From Anaerolineae bacterium (GTDB taxonomy: Bacteria; Chloroflexota; Anaerolineae; 4572-78; J111), in the NCBI GenBank assembly GCA_022071955.1, contig JAJVIM010000007.1, positions 264,167 to 328,166 on the forward strand: a stretch of DNA of 64,000 nucleotides, written 5' to 3'. Position 1 is the first letter of the stretch; every line of letters begins with the position of its first letter. This document shows positions 34,518 through 42,858 of the stretch, piece by piece. A model generated the notes under the pieces. That model ran no database searches. It worked only from the letters and a program-made list of their open reading frames with translations, and was not told where the DNA came from. A program made the translations under genes and the position numbers.

Positions 34518-35828
34518 ATGAAACGAGCTTTGACGATTTTGTTTTTAGCTGCATTACTTTCGTTAGTGGTACTGGGGGCGGCTTATGCCGCGCCGCCGCA
34601 GCAGGGCGGCGGGCAGGAGTACACGGTTCAGGCCGATGACTGGCTCAGCAAGCTGGCCGAAAAGAATTATGGCGATGTGCTGGCCTGGCCCGTGATCTGG
34701 CAGGCTACCAACGCCAAAGCCGCCGAAGACACCAGCTTTGTGGCCATCCCGGACCCCAACGTGATTGAAGTTGGGCAAAAACTGTGGATCCCCGACGAAG
34801 CCGAAGCGGCGATGATGCTGGAAGAATTTGCCGCCGAGCGCACCGCCGCCTCGCCGCAAGGTTCCGCCGACGTGACCGGCGAACTGAACATTCTGTGCGT
34901 GGTTCAGCCGGAATGGTGCGAAGGCCAGATTTCCGAATTTAACAAAATTTACCCCGGCATTCTGATTAACTGGGTGCGTATGTCCAGCGGTGAGTCGCTC
35001 ACCCGCCTGCGCAACGAGGCCAGCAACCCGCAGTTTGATGTGTGGTGGGGCGGCCCGGTAGATAGCTACATTGCCGCCGCGCAAGAAGGGCTGCTGGAAC
35101 CGTACGATTCGCCCAACGCTGTGAATATCCGCGACCCCAAACTGATGAAAGCCCCCGACAACGCATGGTATGGTATTTACATCGGCTCGCTGGGCTTTGC
35201 CACCAACACCAACTATCTGGCCGAGCACCCGGAAGTGCAGGCGCCCACCAGTTGGGATGACCTGATCAAACCGGAATGGAAGGGCCAGATTATGATCGCT
35301 CACCCGTCCAGCTCCGGCACATCTTACACCCAGCTCTGCACTATTTTGCAGCTCAAAGGCCAGGATGCCGGTTGGGAATACCAACGCGGCTTTGCCAGCA
35401 ACGTGCTGCAATTCACCAAAAGCGGTTCCGCGCCAGCTCGCTTTGTGGGCCAGGGTGAAGCCGCCGTGGCCGTGGTCTTCTCGCACGATATTGTAACCCA
35501 ACAGGAAAACGGCCTGCCCTTGCAGCTAACCTTCCCCGCCGAAGGCACCGGCTACGAAATCGGCGGCACGGCCATCATCAAAGGCGCTCAGCACCCGGAT
35601 CTGGCCAAATTGTGGGTCGATTGGGCCATCAGCCCCGCCGCACAGGAAATTGGCCCCAAATATCAGGCTTATCAGGCGCCCACGGTTATCGGCGCTTCCG
35701 CCTCCCGGCCGGAACTGCTGGAAGTTAACCTGATCAACTACGATTTTGAGTACTGTGGCAACAACAAAAAAGATTTTGTTGACCGCTTTACCAACGAAAT
35801 TGCCAACGCCGACGCGCTAAAAGAATAA
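34518..35828 (+). CDS. LysM-domain / AfuA-FbpA-type substrate-binding protein
   Basis: A 436-residue exported protein. Residues 1-25 are a signal peptide (KRALTILFLAALLSLVVLGA, cleavage near AYA). Residues 33-90 are a LysM module (EYTVQADDWLSKLAEKNYGD through VGQKLWIP), a peptidoglycan-binding fold. Residues 120-436 are an extracellular solute-binding domain of the iron(III)/2-aminoethylphosphonate type (FNKIYPGILINWVRMSSGE, FDVWWGGP, TSWDDLIKPEWKGQIMIAHP, GEAAVAVVFSHDI). It is first in a binding protein-permease-ATPase operon, with AAGGAGG before ATG 34518. A hairpin at 35845-35877 probably keeps its transcript more abundant than the permease. The LysM fusion suggests anchoring to the cell wall rather than by lipid. 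Confidence 0.9.
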   Translation: MKRALTILFLAALLSLVVLGAAYAAPPQQGGGQEYTVQADDWLSKLAEKNYGDVLAWPVIWQATNAKAAEDTSFVAIPDPNVIEVGQKLWIPDEAEAAMMLEEFAAERTAASPQGSADVTGELNILCVVQPEWCEGQISEFNKIYPGILINWVRMSSGESLTRLRNEASNPQFDVWWGGPVDSYIAAAQEGLLEPYDSPNAVNIRDPKLMKAPDNAWYGIYIGSLGFATNTNYLAEHPEVQAPTSWDDLIKPEWKGQIMIAHPSSSGTSYTQLCTILQLKGQDAGWEYQRGFASNVLQFTKSGSAPARFVGQGEAAVAVVFSHDIVTQQENGLPLQLTFPAEGTGYEIGGTAIIKGAQHPDLAKLWVDWAISPAAQEIGPKYQAYQAPTVIGASASRPELLEVNLINYDFEYCGNNKKDFVDRFTNEIANADALKE

Positions 35829-35844
35829 CCATTCTGTACCACCG

Positions 35845-35877
35845 CCCCCCGGAGTTGTGGAACTCCGGGGGGTTTTT
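35845..35877 (+). terminator. Terminator/attenuator between binding-protein and permease genes
   Basis: Perfect 12-base stem CCCCCCGGAGTT / AACTCCGGGGGG with loop GTGG and a TTTTT tail. It lies inside the ABC operon, so it should be partial. Confidence 0.85.
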
Positions 35878-35923
35878 ATAACAACCCGTTTTAACCCCAG
35901 CATCGGCAGACCATCTACGTTTC

Positions 35924-38248
35924 ATGCAACAAATCGGACAAGCTCGACCTCATAAAAAAGAAGGCTTCGGCCAGGGACTCATCCGCCGTTTAAATGAGTT
36001 CAAACTGATTGGGCAGGATCATGTGCTGGCCGTCGGCCTGCTCATTGTCAGTATTTTTGTGTACCTGTTCATCATCCTGCCGCTGATCCGGGTGATTGGG
36101 CAAGGGTTTTTTGTGCCAGACTACGGCAACGCCCCTGATGCCGGCAATTTTAGCCTGGAATATTTTCTGCGCTACATTGACCCGGTTTACCGCACCCACT
36201 CCTGGAATGTGCTGCGCGACACAATGGTAATGGGCCTGCTGACCGCCGGTTTGGGCACGCTGTTTGGCTTTGTGTTTGCCTATACCGTGGTACGCTGCAA
36301 CATCCCCTTTCCGCGCCTGTTCCACGTGATCACCCTGCTGCCCACCATTTCGCCGCCGTTTGCCATTGCCGTGGCCGCCATTCTGCTGTTTGGCCGCAAC
36401 GGGATGATCACCCGGCAAATTTTGGGTATTGAATTTACCCCCGGCGTCAACGATATTTACGGGCTGGACGGGCTGGTGTTTGTGCAGGTGATCACCTTTT
36501 TCTCGGTGCCGTATCTCATTATCCGGGCCATGCTGGAGCGCTTTGAACCGGCCATGGAAGAAGCCGCCCTGAGCATGGGCGCCAGTAAATTCCACATTTT
36601 CCGCACCGTCACGCTGCCGCTGCTCATTCCGGGGCTGGCCGGCTCGTTTTTGCTGCTGTTTGTGGAGGCGCTGGCCGATCTGGGCAACCCGCTGCTCATT
36701 TCTGGTAATACAACCGTGCTTTCCGCCGAAATCTATCTGGCGGTCAACGGCGAGTTTAACCAGCAAAAAGCTGCCGCCCTGTCGCTGGTGCTGCTCATCC
36801 CCACGTTGACCCTGTTTATTTTGCAGAACTACTACGTTAAAAAACGCTCGTATATTTCTGTTACCGGCAAACCGACCGGCGGGCAGCTTACCGTGAAAGA
36901 ACCGCTCATCCGCTGGACATTTATTACCATCAGCTCGCTGATGCTGATTTTGGTGCTAACGCTGTATATTTCAATTGTGGCCGGCTCGATGACCCGGTTG
37001 TGGGGCGTGGATTATTCGCTCGACTTTAAATATTATTCTGTCGCCGTCAATCGCGGCCTCGAAGCCATTATCGACACCACTTTTCTGTCGGCGATCGCCA
37101 CGCCCATCGCCGGGTTGATTGGCATGCTGGTGGCTTTTTTAACCATTCGCCGCACCTTTTACGGCAAAACAGCGCTGGATTTTGTCTCTAATTTGGGCGG
37201 GGCCGTGCCCGGCACAATTTTGGGCATCGGCTACATCATCGCTTTTATCCAGGCCCCGTGGTGGAGCCTGCTGCTGGTTTACGGCGCGCTGGCTTTTTAT
37301 TTTAGCCTGACTGTGGTTAAAACCACCGGCCAGCGATTAGCCATCGTTGTATCCGGCACCGTTATTGGCTATTTACTCACCTATTTGCCGGGACAGGCCG
37401 GCTCTAACGCCATGCTCAGTTTTGACGAATGGCACTACTCGCTGGCGGGATTGCTGCTGCTGGCCGCCGCCGTTGCCTGGTGGGGCACACCCGCCGGACA
37501 GCGCAAAACCGGGCCGCTGGTGGTGCTGGGGCTGGCTATTTTTTTGGTGGTGTATGTGCTGGTGGGGCCGTGGCTCACGCGGATGGTTGTGTGGAGCCGC
37601 ACCCTGCCGGGTACGCAGTTGCCCAAAATTATCAGCAGCCTGTCTGACCAGATTGGCGTGTTTTTGCAGCCCACCCCCACGCTGATAGGCTTGACTCTGC
37701 TGGCCGTTAGCATTTTTGTGGTGGGCGGCGTTGAAAAACGAGCCAAACTGCCGCTGGCCATTTTGCTGCTCAGTGTCAGCGCGGCGCTGTCGCTGGTGGA
37801 CCAGCCGTTGGTGCTCATCGGCACGGCCTACATCATAATTTTTGCCTATGCCGTGCGCAGCCTGCCCGCTTCGGTGCGCGCCGGCGTGGCCGCCCTGCAA
37901 CAGATTGACCCGGCCATCGAGGAAGCATCGGCCAGTTTGGGCGCTAACGCCCAATACACGTTTCGGCGCATCACCCTGCCGCTGATTTTGCCGGCCTTTA
38001 TCGCCGGGTTGATTTTTAGCTTTGCCCGCCACATGACCAGCCTGTCGGCCATTATTTTTCTGTCTACGGCCAAATGGCGCATTCTCACCGTAGAAATTTT
38101 GAGCGCCGTTGAACAGGGCGGGATGAGTTTGGCCGCCGCCTACTCAATGATTTTGATTGCGATTGTGCTGGCGGCCATCGGCCTGACCTACCTGATTTTG
38201 GGCCGCACGCTGGGCAGCCAGGGCGAAAACGTCGATTTGAACCTGTAA
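35924..38248 (+). CDS. FbpB/AfuB-type ABC permease with two fused transmembrane domains and an insert
   Basis: A 774-residue inner-membrane protein made of two MetI-like permease halves, as in iron(III) importers. The EAA coupling loops are EEAALSMGASKFHIFRTVTL near residue 207 and EEASASLGANAQYTFRRITL near residue 666. Usual FbpB proteins have about 500-580 residues; here about 200 extra residues with several hydrophobic helices (from about 450 to 640) split the second half between AIVVSGTVIGYLLTYLPG and the PLVLIGTAYIIIFAYAVRSL segment. With the LysM binding protein and the ATPase it forms one importer. No clear ribosome site precedes ATG 35924, possibly limiting expression. Confidence 0.87.
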   Translation: MQQIGQARPHKKEGFGQGLIRRLNEFKLIGQDHVLAVGLLIVSIFVYLFIILPLIRVIGQGFFVPDYGNAPDAGNFSLEYFLRYIDPVYRTHSWNVLRDTMVMGLLTAGLGTLFGFVFAYTVVRCNIPFPRLFHVITLLPTISPPFAIAVAAILLFGRNGMITRQILGIEFTPGVNDIYGLDGLVFVQVITFFSVPYLIIRAMLERFEPAMEEAALSMGASKFHIFRTVTLPLLIPGLAGSFLLLFVEALADLGNPLLISGNTTVLSAEIYLAVNGEFNQQKAAALSLVLLIPTLTLFILQNYYVKKRSYISVTGKPTGGQLTVKEPLIRWTFITISSLMLILVLTLYISIVAGSMTRLWGVDYSLDFKYYSVAVNRGLEAIIDTTFLSAIATPIAGLIGMLVAFLTIRRTFYGKTALDFVSNLGGAVPGTILGIGYIIAFIQAPWWSLLLVYGALAFYFSLTVVKTTGQRLAIVVSGTVIGYLLTYLPGQAGSNAMLSFDEWHYSLAGLLLLAAAVAWWGTPAGQRKTGPLVVLGLAIFLVVYVLVGPWLTRMVVWSRTLPGTQLPKIISSLSDQIGVFLQPTPTLIGLTLLAVSIFVVGGVEKRAKLPLAILLLSVSAALSLVDQPLVLIGTAYIIIFAYAVRSLPASVRAGVAALQQIDPAIEEASASLGANAQYTFRRITLPLILPAFIAGLIFSFARHMTSLSAIIFLSTAKWRILTVEILSAVEQGGMSLAAAYSMILIAIVLAAIGLTYLILGRTLGSQGENVDLNL

Positions 38249-38310
38249 AAAATTGCACCACAAGCCGGAAGGCTTAGCCGGACGTCCGTGGAGTTGGGAG
38301 TAGTGAAAAT

Positions 38311-38399
38311 GGAGTCCTGTCACAATTTTTAAGAACTGGGCAGGAGATTCCTGCCCCTAACTCCTAATTCCTGACTCCTGAATCCTATTTTCAAGGGAG
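38311..38399. repeat. RBS-proximal intergenic repeat, copy A
   Basis: GGAGTCCTGTCACAATTTTT ... GGGCAGGAGATTCCTG ... CCTGACTCCTGAATCCTATT TTCAAGGGAG. Related copies are at 40011-40100 and 42761-42854; in all three the end supplies the ribosome site of the next gene. Confidence 0.75.
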
Positions 38400-38406
38400 T
38401 TGATTT

Positions 38407-39486
38407 GTGAGCTTTTTACTGCTTGAAAATCTGACCAAAGAATTTGTGGGTCGGGGCGGCGAAGGGATTGTCCGCGCCGTAGACCAGGCCAACATTCGCA
38501 TTGAAAAGGGCGAATTTGTGACGCTGCTGGGGCCATCGGGTTGCGGCAAAACCACCACCCTGCGCCTGATTGCCGGCTTTGAGTTTCCCACCGAAGGCCG
38601 GATTGTGCTCGATGGCGACGTGATCAACGAGCAACCGCCCAACCAGCGGGATATGGCGATGGTGTTTCAAAGTTACGCCATATTCCCCCACCTCAATGTA
38701 TTTGAAAACATTGCCTACGGGCTAAAAATCCAGCGGCTGGGCAAAAGCGTGATTCAGGACAAGGTGCGGCGGGTGCTGGAACTGACCGAGCTGTCTGGGT
38801 TGGAAAACCGCGCGCCAAACGCGCTGTCGGGCGGGCAGCAGCAGCGGGTGGCGCTGGCCCGGGCGCTGGTGATGGAACCCAAAGTGCTGCTGATGGACGA
38901 GCCGCTCTCTAACCTGGATGCCAAACTGCGCGAAGTAATGCGCACCGAAATCCGCCGCATTCAGCAGTCGCTGGGCATTACCAGCGTGTACGTTACCCAC
39001 GACCAACTTGAAGCGATGACCCTGTCTGACCGGATTGTGGTGATGAATCAGGGCCGCATCGAGCAGATTGGCAGCCCGTCAGAAATTTACCGCCGGCCGC
39101 ACACCGCCTTTGTGGCCGATTTTATTGGCCGCACCAATTTTGTGGCCGGCAAGGTGCGCGGCGTCGAGCCGGACTCGGTGGCGGTGGAAGTGTTTGGCCA
39201 AACGCTGGCCGCGCCCCTGCCCGATGATCCGGTCAGCGCCGGCCAACCGGTGCGGCTGGTGCTGCGGCCGGAAGCCATCCAGGTACGCGATCAGGGTGGG
39301 CAGTATCAGGGCACGGTGCGCTGGTCATCGTATCACGGCAACGCCGTTGAGTACGAAGTTGACGTGGCCGGGCAATCGCTGGTGGTTATCAATACCGACC
39401 CGCGCCACACCACTATTTATCCCGCCGGGCAGCAGGTCGCCGTTAATTTTTTAGAGGACTGCCTCTACATTTTGCCCGCGGAGTAA
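38407..39486 (+). CDS. ABC transporter ATP-binding protein (FbpC/PotA type)
   Basis: A 359-residue ATPase with Walker A GPSGCGKTT, Q-loop FQSYAIFPH, signature LSGGQQQRVALAR, Walker B VLLMDEPLSNLD and switch His in VTHDQLEA. The C-terminal 120 residues form a TOBE domain (VRLVLRPEAIQV), as in the FbpC, PotA and MalK group. It completes the importer begun at 34518. The start is a GTG at 38407 with AGGGAG upstream; this ribosome site lies inside the repeat at 38311-38399. Confidence 0.92.
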   Translation: MSFLLLENLTKEFVGRGGEGIVRAVDQANIRIEKGEFVTLLGPSGCGKTTTLRLIAGFEFPTEGRIVLDGDVINEQPPNQRDMAMVFQSYAIFPHLNVFENIAYGLKIQRLGKSVIQDKVRRVLELTELSGLENRAPNALSGGQQQRVALARALVMEPKVLLMDEPLSNLDAKLREVMRTEIRRIQQSLGITSVYVTHDQLEAMTLSDRIVVMNQGRIEQIGSPSEIYRRPHTAFVADFIGRTNFVAGKVRGVEPDSVAVEVFGQTLAAPLPDDPVSAGQPVRLVLRPEAIQVRDQGGQYQGTVRWSSYHGNAVEYEVDVAGQSLVVINTDPRHTTIYPAGQQVAVNFLEDCLYILPAE

Positions 39487-39510
39487 CCATCTAGCCCTAA
39501 AAAAGAGCGC

Positions 39511-39539
39511 TTGCGGATAAAATCAATTCCTTGTATAAT
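39511..39539 (+). promoter_or_regulatory. Promoter with perfect -10 box
   Basis: TTGCGG (39511-39516), a 17-base spacer and TATAAT (39534-39539). Transcription would begin near 39546, just ahead of two terminator hairpins. Confidence 0.55.
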
Positions 39540-39577
39540 TGCTGCAATTCACTCAACCTCTTCCCTTTTTACAGATG

Positions 39578-39617
39578 ACTCTCGGTGCCGAGCTTCACTC
39601 CACACCGGGAGTTTTTG
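39578..39617 (+). terminator. Terminator-like hairpin 1
   Basis: ACTCTCGGTG (39578-39587) pairs with CACCGGGAGT (39603-39612, one G-T pair), followed by TTTT. Confidence 0.6.
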
Positions 39618-39649
39618 TTAACCTCAACTGGATAGAATGGGCAGCCGTG

Positions 39650-39700
39650 ACGCTCTCAAGGACAACCTGATAGGCTGTTGTCTCTTGAGGGCGTTTTTTT
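39650..39700 (+). terminator. Rho-independent terminator, hairpin 2
   Basis: ACGCTCTCAAGGACAAC pairs with GTTGTC-T-CTTGAGGGCGT (one bulge), a loop of 10 bases, then a run of T. It also serves as a terminator for the upstream ABC operon. Confidence 0.8.
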
Positions 39701-39800
39701 ATACTATGATTCCTGTAATAACAGGATTCAGGAGTCGGGAGTCAGGAATCAGGGGAAGACTCTTCACTTCCGTTGGTTGTTCAGAGTGAATGAAAATCTT

Positions 39801-39869
39801 TCAACCCCCACCCGTCGCTGCGCGACTCCCTCCCCCTGATAGGGGGAGGGGCCGGGGGTGGGGGTTTAT
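39801..39869. repeat. C-rich inverted repeat (AACCCCCACCC family)
   Basis: CAACCCCCACCC is matched by GGGTGGGGGTT, with an inner CCTCCCCCT/AGGGGGAGG hairpin. Related C/G-run hairpins occur at 52120-52265. Confidence 0.6.
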
Positions 39870-39921
39870 TTTCAAAGGAGTCCAACAGTCCCAATTGGGA
39901 CGACAACGAGAATGAAAATAT

Positions 39922-39950
39922 GGTAGGGGCGCTTCGCGAAGCGCCCCTAC
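39922..39950. repeat. Dispersed palindrome GTAGGGGCG...CGCCCCTAC, copy 1
   Basis: Self-complementary GTAGGGGCGCTTCGCGAAGC followed by GCCCCTAC. A variant copy is at 42632-42658. Such palindromes are widespread small repeats in several bacterial phyla. Confidence 0.75.
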
Positions 39951-40010
39951 CGTCGCAACACCTGCACTGCGACCGCATGGAGAGCAGGCGCAAGTGTTCG
40001 CAATTCGCTT

Positions 40011-40100
40011 GTTTTGGACTCCGGTCACAATTTTTTAGAGTCGGGGCAGGAATTCCCTGATCCCTGACTCCTGACCCCTGATTCCTATTTTCAAAGGAGG
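40011..40100. repeat. RBS-proximal intergenic repeat, copy B
   Basis: GTTTTGGACTCCGGTCACAA ... GGGGCAGGAATTCC ... CCCTGACTCCTGACC, TTTTCAAAGGAGG. The final AAAGGAGG is the ribosome site of the ATP-grasp gene. Confidence 0.75.
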
Positions 40101-40104
40101 CGCT

Positions 40105-41541
40105 ATGCAAATTTACCCAGAGTACGACACCGGCTCGTTTTACGATGAAATGTTTGAAGCGGCGGGCATGCCCCGGCCCAGCACCCGGCTGCTGGCCGAG
40201 CAAATTGCCGCCCTGCCCCCCGGCGAGCTTAAACGCCGCCAGGCCGCCGCCGAAAAAGCGCTGTACGATATGGGCATCACCTTTAGCGTGTACGGCCATC
40301 AGGCCGGCACCGAAAAAATCTGGCCATTTGACCTGGTGCCGCGCATCATCAACGCCGCCGAATGGGACCTCATTGACCGCGGCCTCAAACAGCGAATCCG
40401 CGCCCTTAACCTGTTCATCGACGATATGTACCACGACCAGAAAATTTTAAAGGACAACGTCATCCCGGCGCAGGTGGTGCTGGAATCGCAGGGCTATTTG
40501 CCGGCCTGCCAGGGGTTAAACCCGCCGCGCGGTATCTGGTGCCACATTACCGGCACCGATCTGGTGCGCGATACCGACGGCCAGATTTACGTACTGGAAG
40601 ACAATCTGCGCTCGCCGTCCGGGGTGTCTTACGTACTGGCCAACCGCCGCCTGATGAAACGTACCCTGCCGGAACTGTTCGCGCTGGCCAAAATCCGCGC
40701 CGTCGATGCCTACCCGGCTCACCTGCTGGATATGCTGCACGCCATCACTCCTAAAAAAGTAAAATCGCCGATGGTGGCCCTGCTGACACCCGGCATTTAC
40801 AACTCGGCCTATTTTGAACACTCGTTTCTGGCGCACGAAATGGGCGTTGAGTTGGTGGAAGGGCGCGATCTGGTCATCAAAGATGGCTATGTCTGCATGA
40901 AAACCACCCGCGGCTTGCAGCGCATCGATGTAATTTACCGCCGCATCAACGATGACTTCCTCGACCCGCAGGTTTTCCGGCCGGATTCGATGCTGGGCGT
41001 GCCCGGCATCATGGAAGCCTTCCGCGCCGGCCGGGTGGCGCTGGCCAACGCGCCCGGCACCGGCGTGGCCGACGACAAAGGCATCTACCCCTACGTGCCG
41101 CAGATGATCAAATATTACCTGGGCGAAGAAACCATCATCCCCAATGTGCCCACTTATCTCTGCACCAACCCCGCCGACCGGCAGCACGTGCTGGCCAATC
41201 TGGACAAAGTGGTGGTCAAATCGGTTAACGAGGCCGGCGGCTACGGCATGCTGGTTGGCCCGGCCTCAACCCGCGAACAGCGCGAGCAGTTTGCCGACAA
41301 AATCAAAGCCGCGCCGCGCAACTTCATCGCCCAGCCCACGCTGGGGTTGTCGCGGGTGCCCATCATCACCGATGGCGGGCTGGAAGGCCGCCACGTGGAC
41401 CTGCGCCCCTACATCCTTTACGGCGAAGACATTTACGTGCTGCCCGGCGGGCTAACGCGGGTGGCGCTGGTCAAAGGCTCGCTGGTGGTCAACTCATCGC
41501 AGGGCGGCGGCAGCAAAGATACCTGGGTTTTGGAAGAATAG
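40105..41541 (+). CDS. Circularly permuted ATP-grasp type 2 amidoligase-like protein
   Basis: A 478-residue protein of the circularly permuted ATP-grasp family (former DUF404/DUF407). Conserved blocks are [20 protein letters not shown], the nucleotide/metal block [57 protein letters not shown] and [20 protein letters not shown]. Members are predicted to join amino groups to carboxylates with ATP, building or extending peptide-like tags; no substrate has been established to my knowledge. It begins with an AAAGGAGG site and is 12 bases upstream of the alpha-E gene. A longer paralogue lies at 48433-51039. Confidence 0.92.
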   Translation: MQIYPEYDTGSFYDEMFEAAGMPRPSTRLLAEQIAALPPGELKRRQAAAEKALYDMGITFSVYGHQAGTEKIWPFDLVPRIINAAEWDLIDRGLKQRIRALNLFIDDMYHDQKILKDNVIPAQVVLESQGYLPACQGLNPPRGIWCHITGTDLVRDTDGQIYVLEDNLRSPSGVSYVLANRRLMKRTLPELFALAKIRAVDAYPAHLLDMLHAITPKKVKSPMVALLTPGIYNSAYFEHSFLAHEMGVELVEGRDLVIKDGYVCMKTTRGLQRIDVIYRRINDDFLDPQVFRPDSMLGVPGIMEAFRAGRVALANAPGTGVADDKGIYPYVPQMIKYYLGEETIIPNVPTYLCTNPADRQHVLANLDKVVVKSVNEAGGYGMLVGPASTREQREQFADKIKAAPRNFIAQPTLGLSRVPIITDGGLEGRHVDLRPYILYGEDIYVLPGGLTRVALVKGSLVVNSSQGGGSKDTWVLEE

Positions 41542-41553
41542 GAGGAGCGCACC

Positions 41554-42528
41554 ATGTTAAGCCGAGTTGCCGAAGCCATTTACTGGATGAGCCGCTACCT
41601 GGAACGGGCCGAAAATATGGCCCGCTTTCTGGAAGTTAACTGGCATATGTCGCTGGATCACCGCCCGGAAAAAGAGTTTTATCAGTGGGAGCCGCTGGTT
41701 AGCGTTACCGGCGACCACGCCCTGTTTGCCGAGCGTTACCAGCCAGCCACCAAACAAAACGTGATCAATTTTCTCAGCCTTGATACCGACTACTCCCACT
41801 CAATCATTTCCTGCCTGCGGGCCGCCCGCGAAAACGCCCGCACCGTACGCGAGATCATCTCCGGCGAGCTGTGGGAGCAGATCAACATGTTTCACCACAT
41901 GGTCGAAGAAGTTGCCGGCAATCCGGAAAACCTGTACATCAACCCCTACGAATTTTGTCACGATGTTAAACTGCGCGGCATGCTGCTCGGCGGCATTGCC
42001 AACGACACCCTGGCCCACAGCGAAGGCTGGCACTTTTTCCGGCTGGGTCGTTTTCTGGAGCGGGCCGACAAAACCTCGCGCATCCTCGATGTGAAATACT
42101 TTATCCTGCTGCCCGATGTGAACTACGTTGGCACCGCCTACGATGATATTCAGTGGGCCGCCCTGCTGCGCACCACCGACGCACTCAACGCCTACCGCCA
42201 GCATTACGGGCGCATCACGCCGCGGCAGGTAGTTAAATTTTTAATGCTGGGCCGAGATTTTCCCCGCGCCATTTTGCACTGCCTGCTCAACGGGCAGCAA
42301 TCGCTGCACAGTATCAGCGGTTCCAGCGTGGGCACCTTCCACAACAAAGCCGAGCGCGCGCTGGGTCATCTGGTAGCCCAGCTCTCGTACACCGGCACCG
42401 ACGACATTTTTGACAAAGGGCTGCACGAATTTACCGACCAGTTGCAGACCGAAATGAACGAGGTTGACAACGCCATCGCCGAAACCTTTTTTGGCATCAC
42501 CTTTCAGGCGCAGGCGCAACAACAGTAG
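41554..42528 (+). CDS. Alpha-E domain protein (DUF403)
   Basis: A 324-residue all-helical protein. It starts with the hallmark LSRVAEAIYWMSRYLERAEN and has repeated Arg/Glu-rich helices (LRAARENARTVREIISGELW, GRFLERADKTSRILDVKYFI). The alpha-E family always travels with circularly permuted ATP-grasp proteins and is thought to work with them, but its biochemical role is unknown. It has a GGAGGAG site and a 12-base gap from the ATP-grasp gene. The fused paralogue at 48433 carries the same module at its C-terminus. Confidence 0.92.
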   Translation: MLSRVAEAIYWMSRYLERAENMARFLEVNWHMSLDHRPEKEFYQWEPLVSVTGDHALFAERYQPATKQNVINFLSLDTDYSHSIISCLRAARENARTVREIISGELWEQINMFHHMVEEVAGNPENLYINPYEFCHDVKLRGMLLGGIANDTLAHSEGWHFFRLGRFLERADKTSRILDVKYFILLPDVNYVGTAYDDIQWAALLRTTDALNAYRQHYGRITPRQVVKFLMLGRDFPRAILHCLLNGQQSLHSISGSSVGTFHNKAERALGHLVAQLSYTGTDDIFDKGLHEFTDQLQTEMNEVDNAIAETFFGITFQAQAQQQ

Positions 42529-42631
42529 GTCACGTGAATTGCCCGGCACTTTGAAAGTGCCGGGCAACTGAGCGATTTTCACCGGCGTGTGACAGTTCCT
42601 GCAACACAGCGTCGGCGAATGAAAATTGAGT

Positions 42632-42658
42632 AGGGGCGGTTCGCGAACCGCCCCTACA
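42632..42658. repeat. Dispersed palindrome GTAGGGGCG...CGCCCCTAC, copy 2
   Basis: GTAGGGGCGGTTCGCGAACC plus GCCCCTAC. The arms carry compensating changes against copy 1 (GGTTCGCGAACC here, GCTTCGCGAAGC there), so pairing is preserved. Confidence 0.75.
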
Positions 42659-42760
42659 TTCGCAGATTCGTAGATTCGTGGATCCGTTTATTTTTGAGAG
42701 AGTCGAACAGTCCCAATCGAGACGACTCCAATAATGAACTTTTTGGAGTCCAAAACTGTA

Positions 42761-42854
42761 GTTTTGGACTCCTGCCGCAAATTTTTTAACAGCCGGAGCA
42801 GGAACCCTCCCCAACTCCCAAATCCTGACTCCTGATCCTTGCATTTTACGGAGG
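42761..42854. repeat. RBS-proximal intergenic repeat, copy C
   Basis: GTTTTGGACTCCTGCCGCAA ... GGAGCAGGAACCC ... AATCCTGACTCCTGATCC and finally ACGGAGG, the ribosome site of the DUF2126 gene. Confidence 0.7.
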
Positions 42855-42858
42855 CCGG

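Larger units (their letters stand above)
39546..39700 (+). ncRNA. Candidate small RNA of about 70-155 nt
   Basis: The stretch between the promoter and the second terminator has no reading frame but is bounded by clear start and stop signals, so a short structured transcript is plausible. It could equally be an attenuated leader for the ATP-grasp operon. No known RNA family was recognised. Confidence 0.35.
39487..40104. other. Long intergenic region with a putative small RNA and repeats
   Basis: About 620 bases. It contains a promoter (39511-39539), two terminator-type hairpins (39578-39617, 39650-39700), a long inverted repeat of the AACCCCCACCC type (39801-39869), a GTAGGGGCG palindrome (39922-39950) and the repeat copy B. 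No protein gene is supported. Confidence 0.65.
42529..42858. other. Repeat-filled gap inside the first amidoligase locus
   Basis: 330 bases with a strong stem (TTGCCCGGCAC/GTGCCGGGCAA, 42539-42567), the palindrome at 42632-42658, a 12-bp inverted repeat (GGAGTCCAAAAC/GTTTTGGACTCC, 42745-42772) and repeat copy C. No gene. Confidence 0.7.
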
